Part shown: piece by piece, positions 50,753-59,303 of the stretch | How positions within the stretch are numbered: position 1 is the stretch's first letter | Layout of the letters: every line of letters begins with the position of its first letter | Translations under genes and position numbers: made by a program | Assembly (NCBI RefSeq): GCF_035989885.1 | Contig: NZ_CP108520.1 | Span: forward strand, 20,525-84,524 | Direction: 5' to 3' | Length of the DNA stretch: 64,000 bases | Origin: Streptomyces sp. NBC_01232 | GTDB taxonomy: Bacteria; Actinomycetota; Actinomycetes; Streptomycetales; Streptomycetaceae | Notes under the pieces: model-generated | The model's input: the letters and a program-made list of their open reading frames with translations, nothing else | What the model was told of the DNA's origin: nothing | The model's database searches: none

Positions 50753-51342
50753 AGCAGTGCTCCCGGGGAGTAGAGGGCGGAGGAAAGGACAACGGTGGCG
50801 AGCGGGATCCGGGCGGCCCACCGCAGCGGCCGCGTCCAACTGGCGGCGTGCCGCTCCAGGTAGAGCCAGCAGACGGCACCGAACGCGCCGGCAACGGCGA
50901 GCGGCGCCAGCAGCACCGGCCACGGGGCCAGGGCGGCCATTCCGTCCGTGATCAGGGGGCCGGTGCCCTGCGCCCACAGCGCCCCGCCGAGAGCGAGCGC
51001 CGGACGGGCGGCCAGACCTGCCGGGCCCGGCAGGCCGCGCAGCAGTCCGCCGGCCCTCCAACCCCCGTACGCGGCACCGGCCACGGCAACCGTGACGCCA
51101 AGCGGCACCAGCGAGGTCATCGCGCGGCCCATGAACCCGGCGCCCGCCATCGGGTCCCCGGTCACCCCCCACACCAGGCAGTGCCCAGCAACCGCAGCCG
51201 TGCCGTTGTAGGCCAGCCACCGCCACCGCGAGCTCTGCACGAGGGCCTGCGCCGGAGCGGCCGCGCCGCCCTTGCCCTTACTGTGCTTCTTCTTCCGCTT
51301 CTTCGAGCGGGCGGCCTTCCCGGCCGCAGCGGTGGCGCTCAC
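50749..51342 (-). CDS. membrane protein with Lys-rich N-terminus
   Basis: Encodes 197 residues from a GTG. The start is strongly basic (KKRKKKHSKGKGG), then several hydrophobic segments (LAYNGTAAVAGHCLVWGVTG; LVPLGVTVAVAGAAYGGWRA; VLLAPLAVAGAFGAVCWLYL). It overlaps WhiB upstream and the four-TM gene downstream. Function unknown; its basic cytosolic tail could contact DNA. Confidence 0.7.
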   Translation of the reverse strand: MSATAAAGKAARSKKRKKKHSKGKGGAAAPAQALVQSSRWRWLAYNGTAAVAGHCLVWGVTGDPMAGAGFMGRAMTSLVPLGVTVAVAGAAYGGWRAGGLLRGLPGPAGLAARPALALGGALWAQGTGPLITDGMAALAPWPVLLAPLAVAGAFGAVCWLYLERHAASWTRPLRWAARIPLATVVLSSALYSPGALL

Positions 51343-51743
51343 TGCTGCGCCCCGTTCCGGGCGCGCTTACCGAACACCTTCACGTGCAGCACCCGCCGGT
51401 CCGCCTGCCGCATACCACCGCGCACCCCGAGCACCTTCGACGGGGTGGAGGAGTCGGCCAGGTCCCGCTCCAGGCACCAGTCACGGACCGGGCACTGGCT
51501 GCAGAACCCCAGCGCCTTCCGCTCCGCCTCCGAGGGCACAGCCGCGCCGGCCGTCATCTCCCACGGCTCCGGATAGAACACCCTCGGGTCCACGCCCACG
51601 CAGGCCGCACCGCCCGACCGCTCCCGACGCACCGCCGGAGCCGGAGCCAAGTCCGGGAACTCCCACAGCCGGTCCAGCCAGTCACCCGACCGAGCCGCGA
51701 CCCAACCCGGCGGCAGCGGGGGCATGCCACCCGCGGCGCTCAC
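51339..51743 (-). CDS. WhiB-like iron-sulfur regulator
   Basis: Encodes 134 residues from a GTG. Four cysteines at 48, 81, 84 and 90 (AACVGVDPRVFYP; CSQCPVRDWC) match the WhiB [4Fe-4S] motif, followed by the turn VLGVRGGMR that replaces the usual G-W-GG pattern. WhiB proteins bind sigma factors and act as redox-sensing regulators. Location inside a spread-type operon suggests it adjusts transfer genes. The C-terminus is basic (VKVFGKRARN). Confidence 0.85.
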   Translation of the reverse strand: MSAAGGMPPLPPGWVAARSGDWLDRLWEFPDLAPAPAVRRERSGGAACVGVDPRVFYPEPWEMTAGAAVPSEAERKALGFCSQCPVRDWCLERDLADSSTPSKVLGVRGGMRQADRRVLHVKVFGKRARNGAQQ

Positions 51744-51970
51744 AGCTCTACTCCCAGCGCCCGCAGGCCCGCCCGGACCCGCAGCTCATCCCCACCCAGG
51801 CCCAACGCCTCCGGCGCCGTCTGGGGGAGTTCAGCCTGTCCGGCAATGCAGTGCCGGGACGGTAATACCGTCCGCGTCCGCACCATGGCGGGGCACGCGC
51901 CCCGCCGAGGGCGCCACCAGCGCCCCATCTCTGCAACCATCACGAAGTCGGTCCCCTCATCCACACGCAT
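51740..51970 (-). CDS. 76-residue protein, first gene of the WhiB/spread operon
   Basis: MRVDEGTDFVMVAEMGRWWR leads to RPRRGACPAMVRTRTVLPSR and a C-terminal helix. Its stop overlaps the WhiB start by GTGA. It faces the GntR regulator across a 266-bp region. No family recognised. Confidence 0.55.
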   Translation of the reverse strand: MRVDEGTDFVMVAEMGRWWRPRRGACPAMVRTRTVLPSRHCIAGQAELPQTAPEALGLGGDELRVRAGLRALGVEL

Positions 51971-52236
51971 ATGGGCTGGTCCGACAGCGGGGGCGGGGTT
52001 GCAGCCCCGCGCCCGCCGCCCGGCCCGTGTCGTAAGCACGGGCCGGGCACCTACTTCCGTAGGCCGGCACTCGCACCCAGGCAGGGGTCTAACCAGGGGT
52101 GGTCAATGCCGACCGCCGCCAGTTATTGCCTAGGCATTAATGAGGATGCCCAGGCGGCCCCGTGTTGTCAATAACGACTAGGCGATATGGTTGCCCTGTG
52201 GCCGCCAACCAGGCCGACCCAGGAGGTGACGCACTC
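51971..52236. promoter_or_regulatory. divergent regulatory region between spread operon and GntR gene
   Basis: AT-rich for this replicon near 52120-52195. It contains the perfect palindrome TGCCTAGGCA (52127-52136) and a related CGACTAGGCGAT 40 bases further. Such sites are candidates for binding of the GntR-family protein to control both directions, as Kor repressors do in Streptomyces mobile elements. Confidence 0.5.
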
Positions 52237-52983
52237 ATGACCAGTTCCGGAGACCTCTCCGCTGACCTCCACCGGCGCATCCGCGCGGGGGAGTTCGCCG
52301 TCGGCAGTAAGTTGCCGACGAACGCGGAGTTGATGGCCACCCACGGCGTGTCCAAGGCGACCGTCACGAAGGCAATCGCGGCACTCGCGGACGCGGGACT
52401 CGTGTTCTCTTCCAAGCGCGCCGGCACCGTGGTGCGCTCGCAGACACCGGTTCAGATCCCACTCAGCCGGTACGGGCAGATACTCGCCCCGGGCGGTACG
52501 CGTGGCCCTTGGGAGACCGCCACGGCGGCTCAGGGCCTCGACGGACACATGGAGCTCGTCTCCGTGGAGCGGGTCCTAGCCGACGCCGAGATGGCAGAGC
52601 TGCTGAATCTGTCCGAGGGCGACGGGCTTGTCTACCGCGTCCGCCACGCCCTCATCCGTCCCGCTGATGTTGTCCAACTCCAGCACGCCTGGTATCCCGC
52701 CGCACTGGCCGAGCAAGCCGGGTTGGACAGCACAGGAAAGATCACGGGCGGTGTCTACGGCGCGCTCGCAGCAGCTGGCCACCGACCCGCAACCGCCACC
52801 GAGACAGTTAGCGCCCGGATGCCAACCGAAGCCGAAGCGGCACAACTCCGCATCGGCGGGCGCGTCGCCGTACTCACTCTCGATCGCCTCACTCGCGACG
52901 CTGCTGGTCAACCACTCGAATTTCTACGGGCTGTTGCGCCGGCTGACCGGCTCCAACTCTCCTACGACAACCTCCCGCTATGA
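52237..52983 (+). CDS. GntR/HutC-type regulator (Kor-like)
   Basis: Encodes 248 residues; AGGAGGTGA lies eight bases before the ATG. Winged HTH at residues 5-70 (LHRRIRAGEFAVGSKLPTNA; LMATHGVSKATVTKAIAALA) and a UTRA effector domain (residues 95-245) with MELVSVERVLADAEMAELL and GLVYRVRHALIRPADVVQLQ. Related GntR proteins repress transfer genes on Streptomyces plasmids. It is divergent from the WhiB/spread operon, so it is the natural repressor of that operon. Confidence 0.85.
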   Translation: MTSSGDLSADLHRRIRAGEFAVGSKLPTNAELMATHGVSKATVTKAIAALADAGLVFSSKRAGTVVRSQTPVQIPLSRYGQILAPGGTRGPWETATAAQGLDGHMELVSVERVLADAEMAELLNLSEGDGLVYRVRHALIRPADVVQLQHAWYPAALAEQAGLDSTGKITGGVYGALAAAGHRPATATETVSARMPTEAEAAQLRIGGRVAVLTLDRLTRDAAGQPLEFLRAVAPADRLQLSYDNLPL

Positions 52984-53073
52984 CAGCCCACCCCTACGAC
53001 ACGCGGGATCGATGCCCACAAAGACGTAGCGGATGTGTATCTTCTTGGCTTACTCAATGTTGGGGGTGTGATT

Positions 53074-53349
53074 GTGACGACAGCTCAGGACCCGCTGGCT
53101 GCGGTCGAGGACCTGCTGTCCCAAGCCACGTGGCTGCCAGCAGTAGATGCTCGTGGACCACTGCGGCGCGCCGCCGGTTTCACTCAGGCTGAGGTGGCAG
53201 ACGCGCTGGGTGTCGGCCGTGTGCAGGTGGCCCGATGGGAGACCGGTTTCGCAGAACCCAGCGGCGTACGGCGTCGGGCTTACAGCCGCCTCCTTCGAGG
53301 GCTCGCGCAGCAGCACCCAGACGTCGTCGCATCAACAGCAGCACCCTAA
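53074..53349 (+). CDS. XRE-type HTH regulator
   Basis: Encodes 91 residues from GTG 53074 behind GGGGG; a GTG at 53035 gives a longer form. The HTH is AAGFTQAEVADALGVGRVQV followed by ARWETGFAEPSGVRRRAY. Small XRE proteins often control plasmid copy or transfer. It lies between the GntR gene and the replication gene and is followed by a terminator. Confidence 0.75.
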   Translation: MTTAQDPLAAVEDLLSQATWLPAVDARGPLRRAAGFTQAEVADALGVGRVQVARWETGFAEPSGVRRRAYSRLLRGLAQQHPDVVASTAAP

Positions 53350-53729
53350 AAACGCTGAAGGCCGCCTCTGCGCCAACAGAGACGGCCCCAATACAGCTCG
53401 ACTCGCCCGCCTACCACAGCTACGAGTCGTGTCCGGTGAGGTGACCTCGCCGGGGGTGATGCCCGTGGGCCTAGGCCCGCGTGGTCACCGATACCCAGAA
53501 TAAGCAGCCTCTCCTCCAGAGGCCACCATCTCCGGGCCCTATCTGGTCACACTGCCGTCCACGGCTCCCCACCAGGGGAGAATTTTCCCGTGTCTGACCT
53601 GCACGTCTTCCAGGCCAGCTGCACATCAGGCTGCCACCGCCTCACCCCCGCGCCCGCTTCGCTGATCTTCACCACCCTTACCCGCACCGCCGCCGCGTGT
53701 GCCGGCCTCCTGGTTGCCGGAGGTTCCCG
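53350..53729. other. 380-bp leader region of the replication gene
   Basis: It carries the terminator of the XRE gene at its start and must hold the promoter of the rep candidate. Sequence near 53500-53700 is less GC-rich; no repeats or small gene identified. Confidence 0.4.
53360..53387 (+). terminator. terminator of the XRE gene
   Basis: GGCCGCCTCTG and CAGAGACGGCC form an 11-bp stem with one mismatch around a six-base loop, preceded by AAAAACG. Confidence 0.65.
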
Positions 53730-55487
53730 ATGAGCGAGGCGCACGCCGCTGAACAGCTCGCCGAGCTGCACGGCCCTGACCACAACCCGTTTTACGGGAC
53801 GTACGTCCGCGACTGGATCGCTCTGTGCGACGACCTGCGGGACGCCGACGTTCGCGGGTACCTGATCCTGCGCTCCCTCGTGTTCGAGGGGAAGGGCGTC
53901 AAGAACCGCGTCCGCGTGCTGACCCTCGCCGAGCTGTGCCAGCTCATCCCCGGCCCGAACGGCAAGCCGTCGAGCCTCAGCCGGATCCGGGAGCTGCTGC
54001 GGTGCCTGTCGGCGGTCGGGCTGATCACCACTCCCGAGGGTGGTCCGGTCACCACGTCCTCCGGGGGGAAGGCCCAGGGCCGCCCACTGCGAATCAAGAT
54101 CCATGACCAGCCCGCGAACGCCTTCAAGCCGCGGTGGCCCAACACGGAGGAGAAGCTCGCTTCCATCCGGCCAAAGGCCGAGCAGGCGGCCCTCGAAGCG
54201 GCGGAGCGGGACGCCTCCCGTGCGGCCGCCAAGGCTGCTGGTCGGAATTCCGACCAGCAGGACGCTGGTCGGAATTCCGACCAGCCTGGTCGGAATTCTG
54301 ACCAGGCTGGTCGGAATTCCGACCAGGACTCTGGTGATGACCTGGGAGAACGGGCGGCGCAGTCCTGCTCTTGTCCTTCTCCTTCTTCTACTGCTGCACA
54401 ACCGGTGGGGTCGGCCGGAGGCCACAGTGCGGGGGGTTTTACGCGTGCGGGTGCGCGTGCCGGCGCGGCGCCTGAAAGTCCGACCGCTGCGGGCGGCTCC
54501 GCCGCCGACTCCTCGGAGTCAGCAGCAACGGAGAAGGGGGAGGAGGCCGGCGCCGCGGCGGCGAAGCCGAACAAGCGGGCAGCGAAGGGCCCGCTTCAGG
54601 TCTCGGAGCTGAAGCCGGTGGCCGGTGAGGACGAGGTGTACGCGATGCTCGACGCCCTCGGGGTGCTGACCTCCCCGGCCGCCCGCATCTCCACCCTGCG
54701 CCGCGCGGTACGGGAGTTCCTGGGGCACTACGCGGACGCCCGCTCAGGGCCGTACGCGATGTACCCGCGCCGCCCCGAGCACGCCGCGCTCCGGCTGAGC
54801 ATCGGGTGGCACCAGGCCGGGGGCCCTCTCCGTTCAAGCGCCGGCTACAAGGACCGGGATCGGATCGCCCGACCGGTCGGCTACCTCGCCGCGCTGCTCA
54901 CCACCCACGAGTGCGACCACCCGAACTGTGAGGCCGGCGTGTTCCTCAACACCGGCGAGGAGTGCAACACCTGCCAGTACCGAGCCGCGGAGCGGATCGC
55001 CCAGGCGAAGGCCGCGCAGCTCCTCGCCGAGCAGCAGGTTCGCGCTGCCGCCGCGGCGGAGCTCCGGGCCCGGCAGTTGGCGGACGAAAGGGAGCAGGCG
55101 CACGGGGAGGCCCTAGAGGAGGACGCGCGCCGGGAGGAGGCCGCCGCCCGCCGTGCAGCCCGGGAAGCCGCCGCAGTCGCCGAGGCCGAGGAAACCGCCC
55201 GCCTGCGCGCCGAACTCGCCGAGCAGTTCGCCGCTCTGGACGCCGCTGCAGCCCGGCCGGTTGTCCCTGGCCCGCTCCGCCCCGCCCACGACCAGGACCC
55301 CCCAGAGGCCGACGCCTGCCCGGACGAGGAGGACCCGTTCGCCCCCAATCATTTCGAGGACGAGCCCATTCCTGACGGCCCCGTGCCGGACGTCACCGCC
55401 GATGCCCCGGAGCAGCCGGCGGCCCCGTGGTCGCTGTCGAGCCCGAACACCCTGTACGAGGCAGCGAAGGCCGCCCTGGCTTCTTAG
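53730..55487 (+). CDS. rep: candidate replication initiator with internal iterons
   Basis: Encodes 585 residues; CCGGAGG precedes the ATG. Residues about 25-125 form a winged HTH (ALCDDLRDADVRGYLILRSL; LTLAELCQLIPGPNGKPSSL; RIRELLRCLSAVGLITT). Residues 171-206 contain four AGRNSDQ-like repeats encoded by DNA palindromes. Residues 295-410 form a second conserved domain with a zinc-like cluster (HECDHPNC; EECNTC). The rest is a Glu/Ala coiled coil and acidic tail. Streptomyces linear plasmids such as pSLA2 keep their origin iterons inside rep1; the same layout here supports a replication role. No helicase partner is seen nearby. Confidence 0.7.
   Translation: MSEAHAAEQLAELHGPDHNPFYGTYVRDWIALCDDLRDADVRGYLILRSLVFEGKGVKNRVRVLTLAELCQLIPGPNGKPSSLSRIRELLRCLSAVGLITTPEGGPVTTSSGGKAQGRPLRIKIHDQPANAFKPRWPNTEEKLASIRPKAEQAALEAAERDASRAAAKAAGRNSDQQDAGRNSDQPGRNSDQAGRNSDQDSGDDLGERAAQSCSCPSPSSTAAQPVGSAGGHSAGGFTRAGARAGAAPESPTAAGGSAADSSESAATEKGEEAGAAAAKPNKRAAKGPLQVSELKPVAGEDEVYAMLDALGVLTSPAARISTLRRAVREFLGHYADARSGPYAMYPRRPEHAALRLSIGWHQAGGPLRSSAGYKDRDRIARPVGYLAALLTTHECDHPNCEAGVFLNTGEECNTCQYRAAERIAQAKAAQLLAEQQVRAAAAAELRARQLADEREQAHGEALEEDARREEAAARRAAREAAAVAEAEETARLRAELAEQFAALDAAAARPVVPGPLRPAHDQDPPEADACPDEEDPFAPNHFEDEPIPDGPVPDVTADAPEQPAAPWSLSSPNTLYEAAKAALAS
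54238..54326. repeat. four palindromic iterons inside the rep candidate (putative replication origin)
   Basis: CTGGTCGGAATTCCGACCAG occurs at 54238-54257, 54265-54284 and 54307-54326, with one variant (one base changed) at 54286-54305. Each is a perfect or near-perfect 20-bp palindrome. Centre spacings are 27, 21 and 21 bp, so the last three are phased to two helical turns. They encode repeated GRNSDQ. This is the arrangement of initiator-binding iterons. Confidence 0.8.
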
Positions 55488-55920
55488 GCCAGGTCAAACT
55501 TTCAAGACCCGCCCGGCGCCCGTTCAGGTGCCGGGCGAGACCTTGGATCCCTAGCGCGCCGGCGCGGGGCCTAGGCGCCTGGTCCGGCGACGAACCCCAC
55601 CGTCCAGGCACCCCAGCCGTGTGATCGCTTGTCAGGCCCGCAGAGAGGGATACAGGGGCGTATCGACGGTGACGGCCGATAGGTCACGTGCGGCGGGGGG
55701 CGATCCGGTTACTACCCGTTCAGAAGCTCTGACCGTGCAACCGGGCAGCCATGCGCGAGCCCGGCCGCCGACGGCCCCAACGAGTAACTGGAGCCCCCTC
55801 CCGCCATCCTTCGAACGGGCTCGAACGGAATACTGGAACCGGAGAGCGACACCTCCAGTCTGTAAGCGATTCGGGCTCGGCGCGGCGTGTTCGCTTCGGT
55901 AGGCGCAGCGTTCCGGGATT
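55488..55920. other. 433-bp region after rep without a gene
   Basis: It contains the third GACGGCCGATAGG motif (55671-55683) set within GTGAC-N9-GTCAC-like dyad bases, and a tract near 55500-55620 that could form hairpins (CTAGCGCGCCGGCGCG). No coding frame with start signals. Confidence 0.4.
55671..55683. promoter_or_regulatory. third copy of the GACGGCCGATAGG motif
   Basis: Flanked by GGT and TCAC, giving GGTGAC-N9-GTCAC symmetry (TGAC and GTCA eight bases apart). Identical core to the copies at 49107 and 49176. Confidence 0.45.
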
Positions 55921-56073
55921 TCAGAGGGTGGGGTGGTCAGTCTGGCTCTTCTGGTTGCGGGCCTTGGCCCGGATCTTCTTGGCTGTGTATCCGGCTCCTG
56001 CAATGAGAAGAGCGGAGAGGATGTTGCCCAGTACGTCGTGGCTGAGGAAGCCGGAAAGCGTGGACAGCGTCAT
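55921..56073 (-). CDS. 50-residue single-TM peptide
   Basis: GGGAG precedes the ATG at 56073. MTLSTLSGFLSHDVLGNILS leads into a TM helix (SALLIAGAGYTAKKI) and a basic C-terminus (RAKARNQKSQT). Divergent from the DUF3710 fusion gene. Possibly a holin-like or small regulatory membrane peptide. Confidence 0.6.
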   Translation of the reverse strand: MTLSTLSGFLSHDVLGNILSALLIAGAGYTAKKIRAKARNQKSQTDHPTL

Positions 56074-56230
56074 GGCGGTCTCCCTGGGTGGTTTGCCGTG
56101 GTGTTGGGGGAGAGGTTCGCCGAGCACGGGAGCGTGTTGGGCGGGTAGTTCGCGTTGTGCCTGGTGGTAGGGGGTAGCGGGTTGGACAACGCGTGGTCAT
56201 GGCTGGACAGGGTGGTCAGGGAGGGGTGGG

Positions 56231-57772
56231 ATGTCTCCGAAGAGGGAGATCAAAGAGGGCACAGCGGCTGGCGATCTGGCGGGGTTCCTCGTCCGGTTGA
56301 CCCGGGGGGCGACGGTCCGGGAGTTGTCGGACAGGTTCGGCAAGAGCAGTTCGACCTGGGGGAACTACCTCAACGGGGCGCAACTAATCCCCCAGCCGCT
56401 GCTGGGGAAGCTTGTCGAGGCGTACACGGTGCCGGGGGCGGCCCGGAATGTGAAGGCGGTACGAGCAAGCGAACTATGGGCTGTGGCCGACCGAGAACGG
56501 CGTGGGACCCCTACGGGTGTGGGTTTGGTGCGTCAGCACCAGCGGCGTGACGATGCCCTGCAGCAGGTCATCAAGTACCAGGGTGTGGCGGCGAACGCGG
56601 AGAAGCATCTCGCGGAGCTACGGCCGATGCTCGCGTATACGCAGAGCCGGCTGGAGAACACACAACTCCAGCTGCAACAGGCCGGGGAACGGGAACGGGT
56701 GCGGATCGAGCGGCAGCTCAGCCAGGCGAGGGAGCGCCTCAGCCGGGTCACCGTCCAGCAGGAGCGGGCGAGGAACCGTCGGATGACGGCGGAAGAGCAG
56801 CAGGAGTTCTGGATGGCGGAGGCACTGACCGCGCAGGACGAGATCAATCGTCTGGAACATGAGGCGCGAGACCTGGTCGTTCCACAGGACACACTGATCT
56901 TCGTCCAGCAGACCGGCATCAGCGTCGACGACACCGACTTCGACATCCGCCTGGAGCACATCGCGGCCGAAGGCCTTGAAGACGACGTACTGATCGAGAC
57001 CGACCTCGATCCCGACGCCGACGGGCCTGCCCATGAGCCCACCGCTGAAGCCAGCCCCCAGGACAGGTCTGGACCGAGCCCTGACACGGCATCGGATGAT
57101 CTGGCGGCTCCACTCCAAGAGGCCCAGGAAACTGTCCAACCCTTGTCCAACCCCTTCTTGGACAACCCTGCCGCGGCCCGGAACGGCGCGGCCTTGCTGT
57201 ACCCGCTGCGACCTGAGGGCCCATGGGACGTCTCCGAAGTTTCCATGGCATGGGCATTGCAGGGAGGCGTAGACCTCGGAGGTCTGATCGTTCCTGCCGA
57301 AGCAGGCGAGGGCAAGGCGCTGCGGGTAGAAGTCGCAGGCGACGACATTGTCGCGGTCACGCTCATCGTGAAGGACAGCGCGATCCAGCTCCAGGCCTTT
57401 GCTGCCTCGGGGCGAGGCATCTGGGACGCGATTCGCGAGGAAATCCGGGCGGGGATCATCCAGGCCGGCGGTACGGCCGACGAAGTCTTCGGCGCTCTCG
57501 GGCGGGAGCTGCGGGCGAACGTCCTCATCGAACTACCCGACGGAGCGCGTGGCATGCAGCAGGTGCGCTTCGTAGGAGCAGATGGCCCAGGTTGGTTTCT
57601 GCGTGCGGTGATCTCCGGGCACGGGGCGGTCCATCCGCAGGATGCGAAGACTCTCGAAGAGATCTTTTGCGACACGGTTGTGGTCCGAGGTGACACGCAC
57701 CTCAACGATAGGGATCCGATCGTCTTGCGATTGCCCGATGGAGCACAGCTTGCGCCTGACTCTCAGGCGTAG
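56231..57772 (+). CDS. HTH, coiled-coil, DUF3710 fusion protein
   Basis: Encodes 513 residues; GGGAGGGG precedes the ATG. The HTH is at residues 15-65 (FLVRLTRGATVRELSDRFGK; SSSTWGNYLNGAQLIPQPLL). A coiled coil follows (AYTQSRLENTQLQLQQAGER; IERQLSQARERLSRVTVQQE). The C-terminus (about 335-500) matches DUF3710: GPWDVSEVSMAW, VDLGGLIVPAEAGEGKALRV, VAVTLIVKDSAIQLQAFAAS, GTADEVFGALGREL, VRFVGADGPGWFLRAVISG. Chromosomal DUF3710 proteins lack this N-terminal part as far as I recall, so the fusion is unusual. Role unknown. Confidence 0.75.
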   Translation: MSPKREIKEGTAAGDLAGFLVRLTRGATVRELSDRFGKSSSTWGNYLNGAQLIPQPLLGKLVEAYTVPGAARNVKAVRASELWAVADRERRGTPTGVGLVRQHQRRDDALQQVIKYQGVAANAEKHLAELRPMLAYTQSRLENTQLQLQQAGERERVRIERQLSQARERLSRVTVQQERARNRRMTAEEQQEFWMAEALTAQDEINRLEHEARDLVVPQDTLIFVQQTGISVDDTDFDIRLEHIAAEGLEDDVLIETDLDPDADGPAHEPTAEASPQDRSGPSPDTASDDLAAPLQEAQETVQPLSNPFLDNPAAARNGAALLYPLRPEGPWDVSEVSMAWALQGGVDLGGLIVPAEAGEGKALRVEVAGDDIVAVTLIVKDSAIQLQAFAASGRGIWDAIREEIRAGIIQAGGTADEVFGALGRELRANVLIELPDGARGMQQVRFVGADGPGWFLRAVISGHGAVHPQDAKTLEEIFCDTVVVRGDTHLNDRDPIVLRLPDGAQLAPDSQA

Positions 57773-58317
57773 ATTTCACGCCTCAGACAGCCTTAGGGTC
57801 GGGGGCAGCCCGCGCCGATATGGCGTGCGTGGGTGAGGCCCGGTGCCCGGGATTCCGGGGGCAGTACCACCGGGCCGCCCCCATGCCGAGGCGCGAACTG
57901 GTCAGTGGTGTGTGGGGCCTTCGCCGAGTGTGCGGCGGCCGGGTACGGACTGGGGCTCGGGGGCGGACTCTGCCGGGGGAGCTGGCTCGGTGCCCTCGGC
58001 GGCAAGGCGGGCCCTGCGGGATTCGGGGGAGGCGGCGGAGGCGCGGGGGCCTGTGCCCAGGGCGCGTCGAGTGTTCACCAGGACAGTGTCCTGCGCGGGC
58101 ACCAGGGGCAGTTGCCCGGGGGCCGCCTTACGCGCGGCCGCGCGCGACCTCTGCGCATGCGAGGTACCAAACCCCGGTGCTGGCATTCAAGTGGGTGGGA
58201 GGGCGCCCGCGATGCAGCCGCCGTGGTCGCCACCCCGACCCGCTGATCGGGGGTGAGTATTGCGATCCTCGGCCTGGTAAACAATCACGCCGCCGGTGCA
58301 GTGCGAAGCTCACTGAC
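57773..58317. other. 545-bp region with a possible minus-strand gene
   Basis: No plus-strand gene. On the minus strand 58186-57902 a frame with strong codon bias reads AAPGQLPLVPAQDTVLVNTR and PPAESAPEPQSVPGR; its start is uncertain. The region upstream of 58318 (TTGCGATCC to TGCGAAGC) may carry the promoter of the next gene. Confidence 0.35.
57902..58186 (-). CDS. possible small protein, 94 residues or fewer
   Basis: Third codon positions are almost all G/C across QLPLVPAQDTVLVNTRRALG and the Pro/Glu-rich tail. The nominal ATG has no ribosome site, and the sequence may be a gene fragment. Listed because bias is convincing while start is not. Confidence 0.3.
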   Translation of the reverse strand: MPAPGFGTSHAQRSRAAARKAAPGQLPLVPAQDTVLVNTRRALGTGPRASAASPESRRARLAAEGTEPAPPAESAPEPQSVPGRRTLGEGPTHH

Positions 58318-58995
58318 ATGACGTCAATTTCGCCGTGGCAGTGGGCCTTGGTAGCCCTCCTTGTCGTCCTGGGTGTCGCTTTTGTTTGTGTCGCATGGAA
58401 ACTGGCGAACGGGGCACCGCACCATAGCGCCAAGAGTGGCGTGCTGGCAGGTTTGGGAGGCGGCCTTGTCACCGGATTTGCAGTAGGACTGTCTCAGCTA
58501 TTCTTGCAGAGTTCCATGGCCGAGACTCAGGCAGAGCAGTCATGGCGTGCCAGCGTGCAGCTAACCCAGACCCTTCATGGATTCGTCCCCGGCGACCATT
58601 CCACCAAAGGAATCAGTTTCGCCGGTAAGGATCTCGCTGGCGCCGACTTTAGACAGGCAGACCTTGCTGGCGGAATTTTCCGCGATGCGAACCTACGTGG
58701 CGCAAATCTAGATGGTGCCGACCTTAGGGGGGCGGACTTCATTGGGGCTGACCTGCGGGCGGCTTCATTGCGAGGCGCATTTGTCGAGGGCACACGTTTT
58801 CAAAGCGCGAACCTTGAGCATGCCCTCTTGGGTGTCGAGTTCAAAGGAGCGCAGGCAAACTATGAAACATGCTGGCCAAGGGGAACCCCTGCCGAGGTTC
58901 TGAATAATGTGACCGCAACCGCCTACTACGATGGCAACGGGAAATTCTGGAAGTCCAGTGCGGGGAGGGTAGCCCCATGCGCCAAACTTCCGTAG
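58318..58995 (+). CDS. two-TM protein with pentapeptide repeats
   Basis: Encodes 225 residues. Two hydrophobic helices (WALVALLVVLGVAFVCVAWK; VLAGLGGGLVTGFAVGLSQL) precede residues 105-180 with pentapeptide A(D/N)LxG repeats (ADFRQADLAGGIFRDANLRG; ANLDGADLRGADFIGADLRA). Pentapeptide repeats fold into a right-handed helix; the membrane-linked kind is widespread in bacteria, of unknown function. Codon bias is weaker and AT content higher than average, suggesting later acquisition. Confidence 0.8.
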   Translation: MTSISPWQWALVALLVVLGVAFVCVAWKLANGAPHHSAKSGVLAGLGGGLVTGFAVGLSQLFLQSSMAETQAEQSWRASVQLTQTLHGFVPGDHSTKGISFAGKDLAGADFRQADLAGGIFRDANLRGANLDGADLRGADFIGADLRAASLRGAFVEGTRFQSANLEHALLGVEFKGAQANYETCWPRGTPAEVLNNVTATAYYDGNGKFWKSSAGRVAPCAKLP

Positions 58996-59303
58996 GGCCT
59001 TCAATCTGTCTGCGAGAGCCTCTGTTCCGTTCGTGGTCTGACTGCCGACCATTCCTTGCCCGAAGCCCGGCAGCCAGACCGGCGAGAGACACAGGATGTC
59101 CCTGCACCCAGAAACGATGTCTCAGGCGGCTCGGGCTGCCTGCCCGGCGGCTGACCGCCAACTATTGAATGGGCCCATCGGCCGTGCGCAGTTTGGGGTT
59201 GCGCCGCTAACCCCACCGGCGTGCGCAGACTGCCACCGCCGGAGAGGTGTGCAGCGCCATGTGCCGCGGACCGTCCGCGGCGGCTCTTTCGAGAGGGATC
59301 CTC
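58996..59303. other. 308-bp region upstream of the second two-TM gene
   Basis: It contains the 17-bp perfect dyad at 59264-59280. No coding frame with start signals seen. Confidence 0.4.
59264..59280 (+). promoter_or_regulatory. 17-bp perfect dyad upstream of the two-TM gene, copy 2
   Basis: CCGCGGACCGTCCGCGG is a perfect 8-1-8 inverted repeat. It lies 23 bases before the start codon, exactly as the near-identical copy at 6696-6712. Confidence 0.6.
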
